This document shows positions 44,119 through 53,106 of a stretch of 64,000 nucleotides of DNA, in pieces; the first letter of the stretch is position 1, and every line of letters begins with the position of its first letter. Location: NCBI RefSeq assembly GCF_021044425.1, contig NZ_JAJNEC010000005.1:2108001-2172000 (forward strand). The letters run 5' to 3'. This DNA comes from Niabella pedocola (GTDB lineage: Bacteria > Bacteroidota > Bacteroidia > Chitinophagales > Chitinophagaceae). Made by a program: the position numbers and the translations under genes. Below the pieces are notes generated by a model. That model did no database searches, was not told where the DNA came from, and saw only the letters and a list, made by a program, of their open reading frames with translations.

Positions 44119-45246
44119 TTAAGAAGCTATTAATACGCCTTTTCTGTATAGGTCTTGCAATAAAATTACATCAATACTTTCTCTTTTCAGGTGCTGGCTA
44201 TCTGTTTTATTCAAGAAGCTATATACGGGTGCAGGTATTTCATAAGACAAAAAGTCATGCTTATCAAATAAGTAACTGTGATTTCTTAAATGATATAAAC
44301 CAAACCATTTCCTATTGAAAATTAGTGGATTATGTGCTTTTTGAAGCGGAGGAATAGGTTCAGATCCACCTTGCTTTAGTACCGAAACTTTGTAAAGATA
44401 GAGCCAGGCTTCCCATTGCTGAGGGAACCTTGCAATGTAAGGCGCTGCCACGTTATAAATTTGTTGAACCAATTCTTGTGAATATATCTTACGGTCTGCA
44501 GATTGAGTTGGAAGTATGGGCTCAAAAAATTCAATTGTAAGTTGGGTTAATGCAGTCCGATAACAAAGTACTGGCAGCACCGGGGCTTTTGCTAAATGAG
44601 ACAGAAAGCCCACACCTGTTCGTGCCATTATTTTTTGATTAAGTAAGCTTACTTCTGAGCAGTTTTCGTTCCTGTGAGCCTGATGTCCCGAACCAGTATT
44701 CCCATCCATGTAAACCACAAGACATTTACCCTTCTTTATAGCTTTGATCATCTGCAGAGCGGATCCGGGATTTTCCGCATCTATCAATTCAAGCGCTGAA
44801 TAGCCTCCGTTTCCGGCGCGATGAAAATCTGAGTAAAAGGATGCCCCCTGCTTATCAATCACACTTTTAGCCACAATAAGAGAAAACGGTATGTTATACT
44901 TTCCCAAAACCAAATTTATTAAACGATATGAACCCAAATGAAAAGTACATATTATGGATGGTGTCTTTTTTAGGAATTTAACCGCTGCATCTAAGTTTAC
45001 ATAATGTGCATCGTGCAATACCTCTGGCAGTCCCTGTTCAATTAAACTTAGTTTTTGATGGAGTAAGATCCCCCTGAATATTTGATCATGATTTTTGTAG
45101 CTAATAGAAGGAAGATAGTTTAACAGCCCGGCGCTTACCAAATGGCTTTGCCGCTGCAGATTTGTATTCTTTTCAATTTCAAGCTGACCGTATTCAGCAC
45201 TCATACTTTTTATAGTTGAATAGTGCTCTTGCAATTTTACATTCAT
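44119..45246 (-). CDS. LpxL/LPLAT-like acyltransferase with a possible winged-helix tail
   Basis: 375 residues. The middle resembles LpxL-type acyltransferases: IICTFHLGSYRLINLVLG near 94-111 corresponds to the HFGNWEL catalytic block, KGKCLVVYMDGNTG to the LPDQ block, GFLSHLAKAPVLPVLCYR to the TGAPVVPV block, and QQWEAW to the closing block. The catalytic acid of H-x4-D/E is replaced by Arg (H-L-G-S-Y-R). After about residue 300 a separate region (WFGLYHLRNHSYLF, then DVILLQDLYRKGVLIAS) looks like a PqqD-type winged helix that could bind a peptide. It lies between a peptide gene and a two-component system. Function is inferred: acylation or modification of the peptide is possible. Confidence 0.6.
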   Translation of the reverse strand: MNVKLQEHYSTIKSMSAEYGQLEIEKNTNLQRQSHLVSAGLLNYLPSISYKNHDQIFRGILLHQKLSLIEQGLPEVLHDAHYVNLDAAVKFLKKTPSIICTFHLGSYRLINLVLGKYNIPFSLIVAKSVIDKQGASFYSDFHRAGNGGYSALELIDAENPGSALQMIKAIKKGKCLVVYMDGNTGSGHQAHRNENCSEVSLLNQKIMARTGVGFLSHLAKAPVLPVLCYRTALTQLTIEFFEPILPTQSADRKIYSQELVQQIYNVAAPYIARFPQQWEAWLYLYKVSVLKQGGSEPIPPLQKAHNPLIFNRKWFGLYHLRNHSYLFDKHDFLSYEIPAPVYSFLNKTDSQHLKRESIDVILLQDLYRKGVLIAS

Positions 45247-45267
45247 GGCATCACAATTTTATGTATT

Positions 45268-45293
45268 TAAAAAAGGAACCGATAAGGCTCCTT
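45268..45293 (-). terminator. terminator/attenuator between the peptide gene and the acyltransferase gene
   Basis: On the minus strand AAGGAGCC (45293-45286) pairs with GGTTCCTT (45280-45273) across a five-base loop, and a T run follows. It lies 40 bases after the peptide stop. Partial read-through would give much peptide mRNA and little enzyme/kinase mRNA, the usual pattern for precursor peptide operons. Confidence 0.75.
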
Positions 45294-45333
45294 AATTTGA
45301 TTACTGATTTTTTGAAAAAGGTTTCTTCTTTGG

Positions 45334-45432
45334 CTAAGGCACAGGATAGCAGGACGTCTCTATTGGACCATCAGATGAAGTAATTTCATCCATGCTCATC
45401 CCGTTTCCAAAGATTGTACTAAGCGTAGACAT
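45334..45432 (-). CDS. 32-residue peptide, possible modified-peptide precursor or signal
   Basis: An ATG at 45432 preceded by an A-rich Bacteroidota-type start region (CATTAAAAAACGTACC) opens a 32-codon frame with stop TAG at 45334. The peptide begins MSTLSTIFGNGMSMDEITSS and ends GPIETSCYPVP. It has an acidic/Ser/Thr-rich leader-like first two thirds and a short C-terminal core with a single Cys, a Tyr and two Pro. A terminator hairpin follows, then the acyltransferase, kinase and regulator genes. No homolog is known to me. The evidence is start context, position, terminator and composition; the call is an inference. Confidence 0.55.
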   Translation of the reverse strand: MSTLSTIFGNGMSMDEITSSDGPIETSCYPVP

Positions 45433-45664
45433 GGTACGTTTTTTAATGGTTTAGAAATTTGTTTGCTCTTCAAACATCTGAAGATTTAAAAGCCACAAAA
45501 AACGCATTACGTGAACGAATGGATTGTCATTGCAGACTCCTCTATTTTATATGCAAATAGCAAATCTTTGTTTCTTCTATCAGAATTTCATTGGCAATAA
45601 TTTGGGAGAAATTGACGTAAATTCATGGAAATAAAAATGTGGTGTAAAATCAAATAGCTTGCAT

Positions 45665-46474
45665 ATGAGGTTTGCAATGGTGGATGGTAACAAAGTAATT
45701 GCAGAACCAGGTTTAAAAGGGTTTTGCCCGGGCTGCTCGCAGCCGGTTGCCGCAAAGTGCGGGGGTGAAAGGGTACATCATTGGGCCCATAGCCGTAATA
45801 AAATGTGTGATACCTGGTGGGAGCCGGAAACGGAATGGCACCGCACCTGGAAAAGCAAGTTCCCAGAAGATTGGCAGGAAATATATTTGCCAGATGAGCA
45901 AACCGGGGAAAAGCACATTGCAGATGTCAGAACCAGCGATGGCTTTGTGATTGAGTTTCAACATTCTCACATAAATCCCTTGGAACTTAAATCCCGGGAG
46001 ATGTTCTATAAAAATATGGCTTGGGTTGTTGATGCAACCCGCTTAAAACGGGATTATCCCCGATTCTTAAAAGCGAGGAAAAGCTTTACGATCGAAAAAA
46101 AGGGAATTTTTCGGATTAACGATTTGGGTGGATGTTTCCCTTCCGCCTGGCGTAAGAGCTATGTTCCGGTGATTTTCGATTTTAGGGGTAATGAGACAAT
46201 ATCTGATGCCAACGATTTGCGGCATCCTTTATACTGCTTATTCCCATACCAGATTGTTGGCTGTGGTTTAGTTGCTGAAATTTCCAGGAAAGCTTTTATA
46301 AATGCAGTATATAACGGTAAATGGACGGAAAAGGCACTTATCTTTATGAAGCCCTATTTTGAGGCCATGAAAGAAAGAGAGGCATTGCGGGAAAGACTGA
46401 AAAGCCTGGAACTGGGCTTAGCATTCAACAAATTTGTACGCTCGAGAAACTACCCTAAAAGAAAGCGCTTCTAG
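45665..46474 (+). CDS. CoiA-like competence/nuclease-family protein
   Basis: 269 residues from ATG 45665; a TTG two codons earlier is also possible. The N-terminus has a zinc-finger-like pair FCPGCSQPV with later HHWAHSRNK, the usual CoiA opening. A PD-(D/E)XK-like nuclease core follows: KHIADVRTSDGFVIEFQHSH near 80-100 (D...E-x-Q). CoiA proteins promote recombination of incoming single-stranded DNA in Gram-positives. Relatives on Bacteroidota mobile elements are of unknown role. The tail is basic. Confidence 0.75.
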   Translation: MRFAMVDGNKVIAEPGLKGFCPGCSQPVAAKCGGERVHHWAHSRNKMCDTWWEPETEWHRTWKSKFPEDWQEIYLPDEQTGEKHIADVRTSDGFVIEFQHSHINPLELKSREMFYKNMAWVVDATRLKRDYPRFLKARKSFTIEKKGIFRINDLGGCFPSAWRKSYVPVIFDFRGNETISDANDLRHPLYCLFPYQIVGCGLVAEISRKAFINAVYNGKWTEKALIFMKPYFEAMKEREALRERLKSLELGLAFNKFVRSRNYPKRKRF

Positions 46475-46654
46475 CGTGTAAATTTATACTTTCGGCGCAT
46501 TTAATATTTAAACATGCAATATAAGAAGCATTACTAAACTACGATGACAAATGACAACAAATCCATCGTCGGTAATCAAATAGACACACATCAGGACTAT
46601 TTGAATATGTCATTGTACTATTGATTCAAACAAAAACCTTTCAATGCTTTTACT

Positions 46655-47041
46655 TTATTCATTGATATCTCTTCCCCGAACATTTTGCCTTTCATTTTCA
46701 GGATCAAGCCATTTGCCTTTTACAAAAACTTTCCCAATTGGAATCTCAAATTTATAGGAGAAACTGTAATGCTCATTTCCTTCACTGTCAATTGATCCAA
46801 TAAATATCTCAAATCTTTCAGGTGAGATAATGCATTTTGTCAGGTGGAAAACAAATTGGCTCAAATAGTATTGAGATAACTCGCCAGGCTCACTCCAAAA
46901 GGTCCAGATAGGAAAGGTCAATTTCATTTCGTCAACATGCCCATCGATGTGATAAATTACAACCTTGGAAATTCTTTTATCCCATTGCTTTAAATGAGGG
47001 AAAAATTCTCCCGCGTTTTTCCCATTTATTATGGGTGTCAT
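46655..47041 (-). CDS. unknown protein
   Basis: 128 residues with alternating hydrophobic strands (SKVVIYHIDGHVDEMKLTFP), probably beta-rich. Its ATG overlaps the stop of the frameshifted small gene upstream by four bases (ATGA), so the two were an operon. No family recognised. Confidence 0.55.
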   Translation of the reverse strand: MTPIINGKNAGEFFPHLKQWDKRISKVVIYHIDGHVDEMKLTFPIWTFWSEPGELSQYYLSQFVFHLTKCIISPERFEIFIGSIDSEGNEHYSFSYKFEIPIGKVFVKGKWLDPENERQNVRGRDINE

Positions 47042-47245
47042 AAGATAATACTTTTGTAGTAAGCCTCAACTTTAATACCATATTTTACATTTGTAACCCT
47101 TTGGGAAGCTTCTTCTTTAGGCACAAGCAAATGTGAAGGACACCAGTCTTTTTCAAAAAGCCTTGGCAACCGTTTTTGAAGCAGAAACCTCACACTTTTG
47201 CTTTAAAAGCGCCTGCTTAAGTAAATTGTAATCTTTCTTATTCAT
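47038..47245 (-). pseudogene. small gene with a one-base frameshift
   Basis: From ATG 47245 the frame reads MNKKDYNLLKQALLKQKCEV then SASKTVAK and hits a stop. One base shifted at a GGCTTTTT run it continues LFEKDWCPSHLLVPKEEASQ and VTNVKYGIKVEAYYKSIIL, and stops exactly on the start of the 46655-47041 gene (ATGA overlap). The overlap and the continuing coding quality show that this is one gene of about 68 codons broken by a single-base change, real or artefactual. Confidence 0.55.
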
Positions 47246-47703
47246 TCTTAAGATGGTAAATTAAAATAAGTTTTGCCCGATTTGTCCCTTCGGGATTTTA
47301 GATTTATTTTAATAGACCATATGTATCTATTTTTGAAAAATGAGAAAATACGCCATGATTTGAAAATTACCCAAATAATAGCCATTTGGTTGATTTAAAG
47401 ACTCACTTTTTGTCCTTTTTCTCCCTGATTTCCTAATTTATGTTTGTTGACAGAAAGTCGAAAAATTATCTTTTGGGTAATGGGAAGTGGACAAATGCGC
47501 AGAAAGTAACTTTTTGGCTCACGCCTGGAGCGGGTTTCATAAGGCGAAACGTCTTTTGTGTTCGCCCATCTAAAAAGGCAGAAATAGCTTCACAAAAAGA
47601 TCCATGATGGTACGACTTTACTGCTATTGTAGTACAAAAAACGATCGTAATAGTCGGTTTTGAACAAGTCAGTTTTAAAAAACTCTGCTAAAAAATACAG
47701 CCC
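47246..47703. other. AT-rich intergenic region with no gene seen
   Basis: About 460 bases without a credible frame on either strand. I see no tRNA, repeat array or strong hairpin. It separates the minus-strand pair from the restriction-modification cluster and should contain the promoter of the 47704 gene. Confidence 0.45.
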
Positions 47704-47922
47704 ATGGCAAAAAATGAAAATATAAAAATAAAATTCTTGGGAATGACATTTGAAAGCACCAACTCTGGACGTACAACAATATTAATTCTGGCAATGATAT
47801 TGATCTTTTTTCTGGCGTTGGTGACTTTGTTGTGTCTTTTTAAAGCGCTCCCCGCTAATGCCCTTAGAAAGGGGGAACTTTATCCGTTAGGAATAATTGA
47901 GAGGACGCATCACGAAACATAA
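47704..47922 (+). CDS. small single-helix membrane protein
   Basis: 72 residues with one membrane helix at about 25-48 (ILILAMILIFFLALVTLLCL) between a polar N-terminus and a short basic tail. Unknown role. It lies upstream of the RAMA-domain gene in the same direction. Confidence 0.5.
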   Translation: MAKNENIKIKFLGMTFESTNSGRTTILILAMILIFFLALVTLLCLFKALPANALRKGELYPLGIIERTHHET

Positions 47923-48027
47923 ACTGCGTAAATGGTATAAAACCATCAATATTAGCATATTTTTGTGTAAAACCGGTTAGTAACTGGCATTTTATTGCCT
48001 CAACGTAAATATCTAAATAAAGCTAGT

Positions 48028-48336
48028 ATGATTAAAAATGATACGTTTGAGAGGACAGCAGTTACATTAAAAATGATACTTGAAAAAGGGATTTTACAAG
48101 CTAACTTAAAATTAACGTCGGTGCTCAACCCAGAAATTGAAGGCGTACTAAATGAAGACGGCTCAATTACGGTAACTATAAATGGGCAAAAAAGAACATT
48201 TTTATACCCAAGTGGGGCTGCAAGGTACGTTGAGCAGAGAAGTATCAACGGATGGATTTATTGGCAGATTGAACTTGAGGGTATGAAGTATACGTTAAGT
48301 TATTATAGAGATTTGTATATTAACGCTTTAAAATAA
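48028..48336 (+). CDS. RAMA-domain-like small protein of the restriction cluster
   Basis: 102 residues from ATG 48028 (a TTG at 47995 is a weaker start). Residues 30-95 fit the RAMA domain (restriction enzyme adenine methylase associated): EGVLNEDGSITVTINGQK, FLYPSGAARYVEQ, NGWIYWQIELEGMKYTLSYY. RAMA domains accompany restriction and methylation genes and are thought to recognise modified DNA. It is 24 bases upstream of the nuclease gene. Confidence 0.7.
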   Translation: MIKNDTFERTAVTLKMILEKGILQANLKLTSVLNPEIEGVLNEDGSITVTINGQKRTFLYPSGAARYVEQRSINGWIYWQIELEGMKYTLSYYRDLYINALK

Positions 48337-48360
48337 GTGTTAGCTATAAATTCAACAAAA

Positions 48361-49311
48361 ATGCTTAGCAAGCCCGAGTTATCAAAATGTTCGGATCGTC
48401 AGTCCATGCCTAAAAAGCATCCAACAGGCGGCAGTCCAGAAGAGTGGTTTCGAAATGAGCAATTGTCTGAAAACAATCTGCTTGGAATTTCCTTTGATTT
48501 TTTTATAAACTGGTCTGCTACCCCCTTTTCATTAACACCAGAAATTTGGATAAAACGGATATTAGAAACACCTTATGAATATAGCGATGTGCTAGATAAT
48601 CTTCAGAACATTATGGCCACTGAATTTGGATTGCAGTACCTTACTAGACTAAGGGATTTTTCCAGCCTACATCTCCTAACTACTCGGTTTATTATTTTTA
48701 GAGATGATTACGATTGGAAAAATCAAACAAGTTCCATCCTGATTATTACTTTAACATCAAATAACCTTTCCGATCTTCAGTATAACGCAGAAATTATAAG
48801 CATAGCTGATTTTAAAAAACTGATACAACAGCATTCAGGGGGACCAATACAAATTGGAAGTAAAGGCCTAATTTATGGCACATCAAATTTGGAATGCTTT
48901 CTTTCCAGAACAGACAGCTTATATCCAGGAGATGTTGATTTAATCCTTCTTGATAGTCAAAATTTGCCAGTGGCTATTATTGAATTTAAAAAACACACAT
49001 TATCCTCTTCAATTGACGGGCAAAAATTATCAAATTACTACCCGTTCCCGGACAAAAGGAAGTACGATAGACTTGCAATTCTTCGGGACTATTTAAGCCG
49101 CCCAAACTTTACTATACCAATTATTGTTATTTACTACCCCACGGCTAGCGCATCAACTGAAGGGATTATGGAGCTTATCGGTGGGTCAGCAGGCGAACTG
49201 CATTCTTTAGAAACTTTCAAATTCCTACTTCCGGTCAATCAATCTAAAGAACAAGAGGCATCGATAATCAAGAAGGGTATTGAGATCATTGAGAAATACA
49301 AAAGCATCTAA
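48361..49311 (+). CDS. restriction endonuclease-like protein (PD-(D/E)XK)
   Basis: 316 residues from ATG 48361. The nuclease core is visible in GDVDLILLDSQNLPVAIIEF (about 196-215) followed by KKHT: an Asp, then about 14 residues on E-F-K. The C-terminal region TIPIIVIYYPTA is a buried strand. It is convergent with the methyltransferase operon, and the two 3' ends overlap by four bases. With the RAMA protein and two methyltransferases it forms a restriction-modification cluster. Confidence 0.72.
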   Translation: MLSKPELSKCSDRQSMPKKHPTGGSPEEWFRNEQLSENNLLGISFDFFINWSATPFSLTPEIWIKRILETPYEYSDVLDNLQNIMATEFGLQYLTRLRDFSSLHLLTTRFIIFRDDYDWKNQTSSILIITLTSNNLSDLQYNAEIISIADFKKLIQQHSGGPIQIGSKGLIYGTSNLECFLSRTDSLYPGDVDLILLDSQNLPVAIIEFKKHTLSSSIDGQKLSNYYPFPDKRKYDRLAILRDYLSRPNFTIPIIVIYYPTASASTEGIMELIGGSAGELHSLETFKFLLPVNQSKEQEASIIKKGIEIIEKYKSI

Positions 49312-52022
49312 CCAAGAGCTGTTCTGCGAATTTCAACCAAGGCTAAAAGCGCATCATAAATGTGTTGTCTTTCAACATTCAACCCAAAGGCCTCTATAAT
49401 TATATCGTCGAATGTTTGCCGATCTGGTTGTTCCAGCTCATCAGCTACAGGTAAAATGTCTCTGTTAGTTAGAGGCAAGAAAGCCTCCTTTATTTTCTGG
49501 ATACTATTTTCATCAAGCTCACTCACGTCAAGTACGTGCATATAATTTTCAATACGGTCTTTATTAAGGTCAAGAGCCCCTAGCCCCCTCCCAAATCCCA
49601 TCCCTTCAATTATAAACATAGAAATAGTGCAATTCAGTATTGCATGGTATAGTTCAATATCAACAGCAGTTCTAGGCACTAATGGAACAAGGCGTTGATC
49701 CGCAAAAGCAGGAGGCTCAACTTTGCCAACAAAAAGACGATCGCCATAGTTAATAAACATTGCTAAATTTGCCAAATCATTAGCATCCATTTGATACCAT
49801 AGTTTTCCGGGCTTTGCCAGTTTGACTACAACCTCGTCCGTTTTAAATCGCTTTATCCAATTTAGGGCTCCAGTGTGTCCTAAATCAGCAAGCTCTTCTT
49901 CTGTTTTTGAGCAAGAAAATGCCTCTTTTGTGGCGTCCATACTTAAACGCTTAAAATGACTAGGACTTTTAGCTAAAGGTTTAATATAGTCGGGTTCGAT
50001 ATTATGACCAGGCTTTGGATAAAACAGGTCATTCATTCCTCTTCTTTCACCACGCTTGATGAAAAATATATTTTTCAATGGTTTTAATGGAAAATTTAAA
50101 ATCCAATCGCAGTTGACGAATTGAGCATTTCCTCCCAATCCTAAAAGCCGAAACCGCTCAATATCAGAAATGCTGACGGCCCTGATCATCATCGTTTCGT
50201 TTTGCGTTTGGCCAATTTCGATTTGGGCTGCGGCTATTTGGATAGAATCGTCGTCTGACATTTCCTCAAGCGGTCTGGTTAATACAACATATTTTACTTC
50301 GCTATTTTCAACAGCAGTACCAATTTTCTTTTCCATTACAAGAATGTTCGTTACAACCTCGCTGTTCTTAAACCATCTGCCAGCTCCAGATGTAATAACA
50401 CATTTCAAGTCATAATAGCGGCTAAGTTGCCTGTAGAAGTCATCGCCCCAATCTGTTCCCAACCAGGCGTTTGTGATTATAATTCCTAATCTGCCGCCTT
50501 CTGAAAGTAAAGAATATAAAGCAAATGGTAAGTATGCCGCCACATCTGCACGCCCGGTAAAGCTCTTGCTCATTCCCATTGCTGCTGCTACCTTTTGTAA
50601 TGCATTTCCGTATTGCTTACGCCCGGCTTGCGCAACAAACGGCAAATTGCTTGTTATAGCCTGAAACGTCCCAAGTTTTTCAGAGAATAGGGCACCGTCA
50701 GATGGATTACGAAACTCTATGTCTAAATTTGAATCCAAATCAAACGCATCCTTTCTAAAAATTCTCAAAGGAATATGCATAAGATCTGGTCTGGCCAAAG
50801 CAAAAGTCGCAATCTGTACCGCCTGTGGATCCTGATCGCTTGCAAAAACAGTTTTAGATGCCAGATCAGGGGAAACACCGGCAGCCAATTTCTGTTCTAA
50901 CGTGGCCCGTGCAATTGTTCCACTTCCGCAACAGGGATCATATACTCTATCGTTAACAATATCCCGAACACATATGTGTGAAAGCAAGCGAGCCAGTTCA
51001 ATAGGCGTTGGATATTGCCCTCTTAATTTGCGGGTGGCTACTTCTACCGTTGCTTCCAAAATATTTGACAGTTGTGCCTGATCAACCGAGCCTACACGAA
51101 GATCCGTGAGAAGTTTATTAAATTGTTTTAATTGATCCCAGGCCTGGTCGGTTATTTGCTCAAGCCCCAAGCTATTAGAAAAAATAGTCCAGAAATTACA
51201 ATCTTCTGATAACTTCTTAAATAATTCAATAGCTTCTGCCGGCGTTGTCTCCCCGCCTATTGCTGCCACTTGTTGAGCTCTGTGATCTTTTTCTCTTAAA
51301 ATATGAGCAAATAGTATTTTACCAATCCAGTTAGATATAACCACTTGCGCGAGTACAGATTCCATCAAACTACCGGCATATTCTGCACGATACCGATCCC
51401 ACCAAAGTGTCATATTTGCACGTAATACACCGTCATGCCTAGCTGCACCTTTTAAGGATTCTGCAACCTGCCCTGCATTTTCCATAATTAAGGCAGTTAC
51501 ACCACCGCTGCGATACGCCTCAATAAATTGCCGTCCTTCCAGTGTACCACCTTCAAACAAGTCATTTAGGTATCCGAAAATCTCTCTCGCAAGGGTTTCC
51601 CATCTTGCTCTATTGTTAATTACGCTTTGTCGTGTAGTTATGTCAGCAAGATCTGACCAGGTTTTTGAACGCACATATTCACCACTTCGAGCATCAAATA
51701 TGTATAACTGTACGAGCGATACATTCCATAAAATAAAGCTATCTAAACCAAGAGCCCGCGCTTTCAATTCTGCATTTGCGCGAAAATCGACGTCATTGAT
51801 ATCCGTGTCCGGCATCTTAAGTTCCCAACCTTGAAGAATACGGGCTGTTGCGCGATCTCCAAATAAAAGCACATCTGGGAATAAGCTACCTCCATCTGTT
51901 CTAATAGTTTGTTCGCCCCCAGCGTCTTTGATAGCTCTGTTGTTTTGGCTTGCTAAACTTTTGAGGGCACCAATAAGATCAATGGCCCATGATCTTTCAT
52001 TGTAAGCAGTTGTTAAACTCAT
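49308..52022 (-). CDS. type IIG-like protein: N-terminal nuclease fused to N6-adenine methyltransferase
   Basis: 904 residues. Residues 45-80 hold SLFPDVLLFGDRATARILQG followed by WELK, a PD...E-x-K nuclease core. After a helical linker, the methyltransferase motif I is VYDPCCGSGTIAR near 356-368. Motif IV is SNLPF near 455-459, where (N/D)PP(Y/F) is usual. A target-recognition region follows (about 640-850). This is the Eco57I/N6_Mtase layout, so the protein may both cut and methylate adenines. NLPF in place of NPPF is unusual. The start overlaps the next upstream methyltransferase stop by four bases. Confidence 0.82.
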   Translation of the reverse strand: MSLTTAYNERSWAIDLIGALKSLASQNNRAIKDAGGEQTIRTDGGSLFPDVLLFGDRATARILQGWELKMPDTDINDVDFRANAELKARALGLDSFILWNVSLVQLYIFDARSGEYVRSKTWSDLADITTRQSVINNRARWETLAREIFGYLNDLFEGGTLEGRQFIEAYRSGGVTALIMENAGQVAESLKGAARHDGVLRANMTLWWDRYRAEYAGSLMESVLAQVVISNWIGKILFAHILREKDHRAQQVAAIGGETTPAEAIELFKKLSEDCNFWTIFSNSLGLEQITDQAWDQLKQFNKLLTDLRVGSVDQAQLSNILEATVEVATRKLRGQYPTPIELARLLSHICVRDIVNDRVYDPCCGSGTIARATLEQKLAAGVSPDLASKTVFASDQDPQAVQIATFALARPDLMHIPLRIFRKDAFDLDSNLDIEFRNPSDGALFSEKLGTFQAITSNLPFVAQAGRKQYGNALQKVAAAMGMSKSFTGRADVAAYLPFALYSLLSEGGRLGIIITNAWLGTDWGDDFYRQLSRYYDLKCVITSGAGRWFKNSEVVTNILVMEKKIGTAVENSEVKYVVLTRPLEEMSDDDSIQIAAAQIEIGQTQNETMMIRAVSISDIERFRLLGLGGNAQFVNCDWILNFPLKPLKNIFFIKRGERRGMNDLFYPKPGHNIEPDYIKPLAKSPSHFKRLSMDATKEAFSCSKTEEELADLGHTGALNWIKRFKTDEVVVKLAKPGKLWYQMDANDLANLAMFINYGDRLFVGKVEPPAFADQRLVPLVPRTAVDIELYHAILNCTISMFIIEGMGFGRGLGALDLNKDRIENYMHVLDVSELDENSIQKIKEAFLPLTNRDILPVADELEQPDRQTFDDIIIEAFGLNVERQHIYDALLALVEIRRTALG

Positions 52023-52921
52023 ACGGTTATTTTCGATTCATCGTTAATTAGAGCGTTGACATCTACCATACCACGCTTGTTTAATTGACCAGCCCGCGCA
52101 GAAGGCTGAAGTGCAGATAAAAGTGGGGGGGGCTGTTGTTTATCTTTAACAGCATCCTCAACCTCTGCCAATCGCTCCGTTGCAACTTTTATATAATCAA
52201 TTTGTTTTTCTTTAAATAAATGTACCTCTTCATTTTTCTCAATACCAATAAAGCGCCGCTGCTCAAGTGCCGCTGCAACCAAAAAGCTTCCACTTCCAAA
52301 TGCATTGTCCAACACCACATCACCTTCCTGGGTAAACATGCGAATTAAGTACCTGCCTAAGGCGACCGGTTTTTGTGTTGGATGCCATACCCTACCACCA
52401 GATTCACTTTCCGCTGTTTTACAATATAAAGTGTCTGTTGGATATCGCTCGCCATCACTTTTAACCTGCACAGGTTTAAAGTCTCCATAACTTCCGGTGT
52501 ACTGTGCCTTACGCACACCTTTATTATATGGCTCCCCGGGGGACATTATTGGAGTATAGTTTGGCTGACTGCCATAAAAAATACAGATATCTTCATGTTG
52601 GCGTAAAGGTTGCTTTCGGGCGTTTAGAAAGTTTGTGGGTTTGCTTTTTACCCAAACAAACTTGTACTTAAACCACTGCTCATTACTAAGGATTAGCTTT
52701 GCTGTAAAAACACCCTGGGAGGAAAGAGCAATAACGCCTTTGGGCTTTATGATGCGCCTATATTCTGACCACAATTGATCCAGGGGTATAACACTATCCC
52801 ACTTATTTTGGGTTGTTCCATAAGGCAAATCACACAAAATCATATCAATAGATTCATTCTCAATCTTTTGCATGATTTTTAAACAATCACCCTGATATAT
52901 TTTGCCGCCCAAATACTTCAT
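52019..52921 (-). CDS. DNA methyltransferase, beta-class (N4-cytosine/N6-adenine)
   Basis: 300 residues. Motif IV comes first (ILCDLPYGTTQNKWD near 29-43) and the SAM-binding motif I later (VLDNAFGSGSFLVAA near 203-217), the beta-class order shown by DpnA/M.MunI-type enzymes (PF01555). HPTQKPVALGRYLIRMF precedes motif I as expected. It would protect host DNA from the nucleases encoded next door, and overlaps the fused nuclease-methyltransferase gene by four bases. Confidence 0.92.
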   Translation of the reverse strand: MKYLGGKIYQGDCLKIMQKIENESIDMILCDLPYGTTQNKWDSVIPLDQLWSEYRRIIKPKGVIALSSQGVFTAKLILSNEQWFKYKFVWVKSKPTNFLNARKQPLRQHEDICIFYGSQPNYTPIMSPGEPYNKGVRKAQYTGSYGDFKPVQVKSDGERYPTDTLYCKTAESESGGRVWHPTQKPVALGRYLIRMFTQEGDVVLDNAFGSGSFLVAAALEQRRFIGIEKNEEVHLFKEKQIDYIKVATERLAEVEDAVKDKQQPPPLLSALQPSARAGQLNKRGMVDVNALINDESKITV

Positions 52922-53106
52922 TGTTTATATGTAATTCAACCCAAGCAAGGTAACGGTTTTCTGTTTATACCATTGATATCAGCCTAGGGTTAATTTCCCC
53001 TTATTTCAGCGTATTAATAACTAGGTAAATTCGCTGATAACCAAAGCGAAGATACAACATGATGCCAAAATCCCAAATTTTTTAGCATTTCATATGTTAA
53101 TAAGTA

